A DNA stretch of 28,717 nt from Tritrichomonas musculus. Its lineage: Eukaryota > Parabasalia > Tritrichomonadida > Tritrichomonadidae. Below, piece by piece: positions 26,414-28,717 of this stretch (its first letter is position 1; each line of letters opens with the position of its first letter). Location: NCBI GenBank assembly GCA_039105265.1, contig JAPFFF010000256.1, forward strand, positions 1 to 28,717. The letters run 5' to 3'. Made by a program: the position numbers and the translations under genes. The notes under the pieces were generated by a model. It did not search any database. It worked only from the letters and a program-made list of their open reading frames with translations, and was not told the DNA's origin.

Positions 26414-26980
26414 ATGATTTATTTTTTTATTTACCTCTCTTTTTCTCGGCCAATATTCTATTTTAATCTTGAAAATGAAACAACAAAATATCTTATTTTG
26501 TTTTTAACTCCGCTCGATAATATTGAAATTAATGTTAAAAAGAGAACTGGAACCATTTTTTCAAAATGGCCTGATTATCTCTATATGGATGTTGAGGCAA
26601 TAAATTCAGAAGACGAAATTGAAAAATATGGGCCTTTTACTTCAGAGAATAATTTACAAGCATTACATTTTCAAACAAAAAATTATACATTAAAACTAGT
26701 TAATGAAGGACAAGATAATATAAAAATTGCCATGGTATTTTCAACTGGAAACTCCTTTTTTATAAGGAATATATTTAGCGATGATTTTGTATTTCCTTTT
26801 ATCGGAAATAAATCAGTAATTTATGACTTTAATCAATTTGATTATCCATTCATATATGATTCGAAAGAAGATAATGGGAGAAGAATTATTTTTATTTTTG
26901 CTCTTGCTTTGTTAGTAGCAAATGCTGCAATAATAGTGATATTTACTTTCATTGATAGCTGTTTTTACCCAGATAAATAA
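26414..26980 (+). CDS. 188-codon type I membrane protein (complete right copy)
   Basis: ATG at 26414 begins MIYFFIYLSFSRPIFYFNL, a signal peptide. An ectodomain of about 135 residues follows, with the look of a small beta-sandwich (NYTLKLVNEGQDNIKIAMVF; FSTGNSFFIRNIFSDDFVF) and a few N-glycosylation sequons (NETT, NYT, NKS). The C-terminal membrane segment (about 154-178, IIFIFALALLVANAAIIVIF) leads to a short tail SCFYPDK. The family is unknown. The stop overlaps TAAA. The 3' part from residue 52 on is duplicated without change at the left edge of the window (1-414), so at least part of this gene exists twice, unless the two ends are the same locus. Confidence 0.8.
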   Translation: MIYFFIYLSFSRPIFYFNLENETTKYLILFLTPLDNIEINVKKRTGTIFSKWPDYLYMDVEAINSEDEIEKYGPFTSENNLQALHFQTKNYTLKLVNEGQDNIKIAMVFSTGNSFFIRNIFSDDFVFPFIGNKSVIYDFNQFDYPFIYDSKEDNGRRIIFIFALALLVANAAIIVIFTFIDSCFYPDK

Positions 26981-27323
26981 ATAAACATAAATTTTTTACT
27001 TGTTAATGGGACAAAATCTTTTTTTTTTAAATGATGAATTAACAATGATTGAAATTATTACTAATACAATTAAGATATGCATCAATGATGGCCAGCCTTA
27101 TTTCTGGAGGATTTTCATTCAATTTACTGGGATAATAAAATTTCATAAATATAAATGAACAAAAGTAACATTTATAAATCTATAACTATTATTGAAGATC
27201 AACAAAAAGTTTATAAATACCTCATTTTTGTTCTACATTTAATATCAAAAATTGCAAGTAACCACCATAGACAAAATGATTTTTCACAAAAATTGAAAAA
27301 AATTATACGATTCTTCAAAACAT
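26981..27323. other. AT-rich spacer (copy of 415-757)
   Basis: This has the same content as at the left end, including the unrecognised 50-codon ORF (27006-27158) and the 8-bp target duplication at 27316-27323. Confidence 0.6.
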
Positions 27324-28222
27324 ATAGGTGTGGCGATCGGAAGTGAAGTGTCAAATAATTGAAATAAAACTTAAAAAATCCATGGATCACAAAATAAACC
27401 AATTAATTAAATGTTATATGATATATTGATTATAAATTTTGAATAAAAAATAAAATTCTATGTGCAGGATTTAAGATATAAAATAAATGATATTTTCTTT
27501 CAAATCTGAGACATGTTATATGAAAAATATAATTTATTTTAAGCTTTTTTGTAAAATTTTATAAGCCATTCGCATATTAAACCATTTGGATATTTTTAAA
27601 TATTTTAAAATATCAAGGAATAATAATAAAACTTATCAAATAATAAATTTGATATTATATTTTTTAATCATTTCATATAAATCAATCAAGAAATTGGAAA
27701 AAAGAAATTAAGATGATCTATATCATAGGAAAGAACAATTTTTTAAATTCATTATGTATGAAATAAAAAATTATTTATCCTAATTTATTCAAAATTGAAA
27801 AAAAAAAAACGAATTGATTTTAGTTTTTTCTTCTTTGTAAACGATATACTTTATTTTTTTAAGCACATGTTACTTATATTATATATTTTCAATTTTCAGA
27901 TCTAAAATGAATGTCCAAAAAGATTTATCTTAGAGAATCTACTTTCTTTTTTGGTGTCATATGTTTTCTCTTTAATATTGTTTACTCGAAAATCTTTTCA
28001 TTAGTTGGAAAATTATAAAACAATTACATTTATCATTGTGAAAAAACGATTATTTTCAATTGAATTTCCTAAATAATCATATCTTGAAATTGATACATAG
28101 AATTTTCAAAATAATAATTTTATAAATATTATATTATAATTATATTCCTAAAAACTAAATATCAACCCATTCCATGGATTTTTTAATTTTTCTGACACTT
28201 CACTTCCGATCGCCACACCTAT
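27324..28222. mobile_element. 899-bp non-autonomous DNA transposon (MITE-like), right copy
   Basis: This is identical in reading to 758-1656, with 30-bp terminal inverted repeats at 27324-27353 and 28193-28222 and the CAAAACAT duplications at 27316-27323 and 28223-28230. Because the insertion site is also the same, it was duplicated together with its flanks and did not transpose twice. Confidence 0.9.
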
Positions 28223-28230
28223 CAAAACAT

Positions 28231-28596
28231 ATCAAACCAATTTTTTTAATTCAGTTATTTTCAATATTTTCAAAGATAACAAAAGGATTCTTTTTATTCT
28301 TATTAAAAAAAACATACACCGCTCTCGTTACAAATGAAACAAAGTTGCTTGTTAACCAATAAAAAAATTTTCGTTAACTAAAAAAACCCACTTGTGATGT
28401 GAAAAAAGTTTCAATTTTCACTTCACTATTCAATTTTCACTTTTTGAAACGGCGTTTTTTGCGTCATTCATTTCACCAAATCAAAAAACGCCGGTGGCCC
28501 TCAGAATTTCTTAGAATTTCGAAATAACGTATTTTATCCAAATTTTTTTGAATTCAAAAAATCATAAAATAGAACATAAATTATGCGAAAATTATG
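28231..28596. other. Spacer between the two transposons (copy of 1665-2037)
   Basis: There is no gene. It carries the same 12-bp-stem hairpin (about 28450-28493) and lacks the 7-bp stretch present in the left copy. Confidence 0.6.
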
Positions 28597-28717
28597 GGAT
28601 CGATTCTAAAATAGGTGTACAATACTGAAGGACACTCAAAAAGTGAAAATTCTTCAGAAAAAATAATCATAATAAAATACTAAAAAAAAAATCTTTTTAT
28701 GTTACAAAATTTTTACC
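28597..28717. mobile_element. Partial palindromic MITE at the window end
   Basis: These are the first 121 bases of the 331-bp element, beginning GGATCGATTCTAAAATAGGT and stopping at TTTTTACC, inside the arm just before the GC-rich core. The window edge coincides with the hairpin, which may be why the sequence ends here. Confidence 0.85.

Larger units (their letters stand above)
26567..28717. repeat. Right copy of the 2.15-kb direct repeat
   Basis: This is the partner of 1-2158, offset by 26566 bp and lacking the 7 bases found at 1969-1975. It ends with the window, within the palindromic element. Confidence 0.97.

Noticed and set aside
1-28717. tRNA, rRNA or spliceosomal introns
   Set aside because: No tRNA-like cloverleaf boxes, rRNA segments or the extended trichomonad intron motifs were noticed by eye. 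A covariance search was not possible.

Overview
The window looks like nuclear DNA of a trichomonad parasite (Trichomonas/Tritrichomonas lineage; a Tritrichomonas-like genome is favoured by the very AT-rich spacers). The reasons are the family mix: a tandem-kinase TKL protein, a BspA-like leucine-rich-repeat surface protein, a Pmp-like beta-helix membrane protein, a DUF3447/ankyrin fragment, Sel1 repeats, and a Polinton (Maverick) fragment. TCAYTW initiator-like motifs lie just upstream of some start codons, and TAAA often overlaps the stop codon. No introns, tRNA or rRNA were seen. Species assignment is inference.

Layout. 1-2158 is the same sequence as 26567-28717 apart from one 7-bp length difference, so the window has near-identical ends with a period of about 26.57 kb. 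This direct repeat carries (i) the 3' part (left) or the whole (right) of a 188-codon membrane-protein gene, (ii) an 899-bp non-autonomous DNA transposon with 30-bp perfect terminal inverted repeats and an 8-bp target duplication, and (iii) a 331-bp palindromic MITE-like element with a GC-rich core, complete at the left and cut by the window edge at the right.

Roughly 2377-11960 is a fossil Polinton. It holds an HNH endonuclease fragment, two small ORFs, a Ulp1-like cysteine protease, two candidate virion structural proteins, an integrase, an A32-like packaging ATPase and several small proteins. It is broken (about five interruptions), no PolB gene or terminal repeats were found, and a 990-bp block of minisatellite lies inside it. 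Most of its genes start just after a TTTATTT...AAATG motif that differs from the host initiator.

About 60-80 bp after the element begins a TKL kinase gene (12039-15070) with a pseudokinase followed by an apparently active kinase domain. Then comes a gene graveyard (about 15418-21240): a 5'-truncated Pmp-like gene, an antisense HAD-phosphatase relic, a DUF3447/ankyrin fragment, a short Rab-like GTPase with degenerate nucleotide-binding motifs, LRR relics in both orientations, and an antisense Sel1-repeat relic.

The right part (21493-26980) is a cluster of four apparently intact membrane or surface genes: a BspA-like type I protein and a 244-codon type I protein on the minus strand, then a multi-pass protein and the 188-codon type I protein on the plus strand. 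Together they suggest a surface-protein locus of a mucosal parasite, flanked by recently mobile DNA and decayed copies of large gene families.
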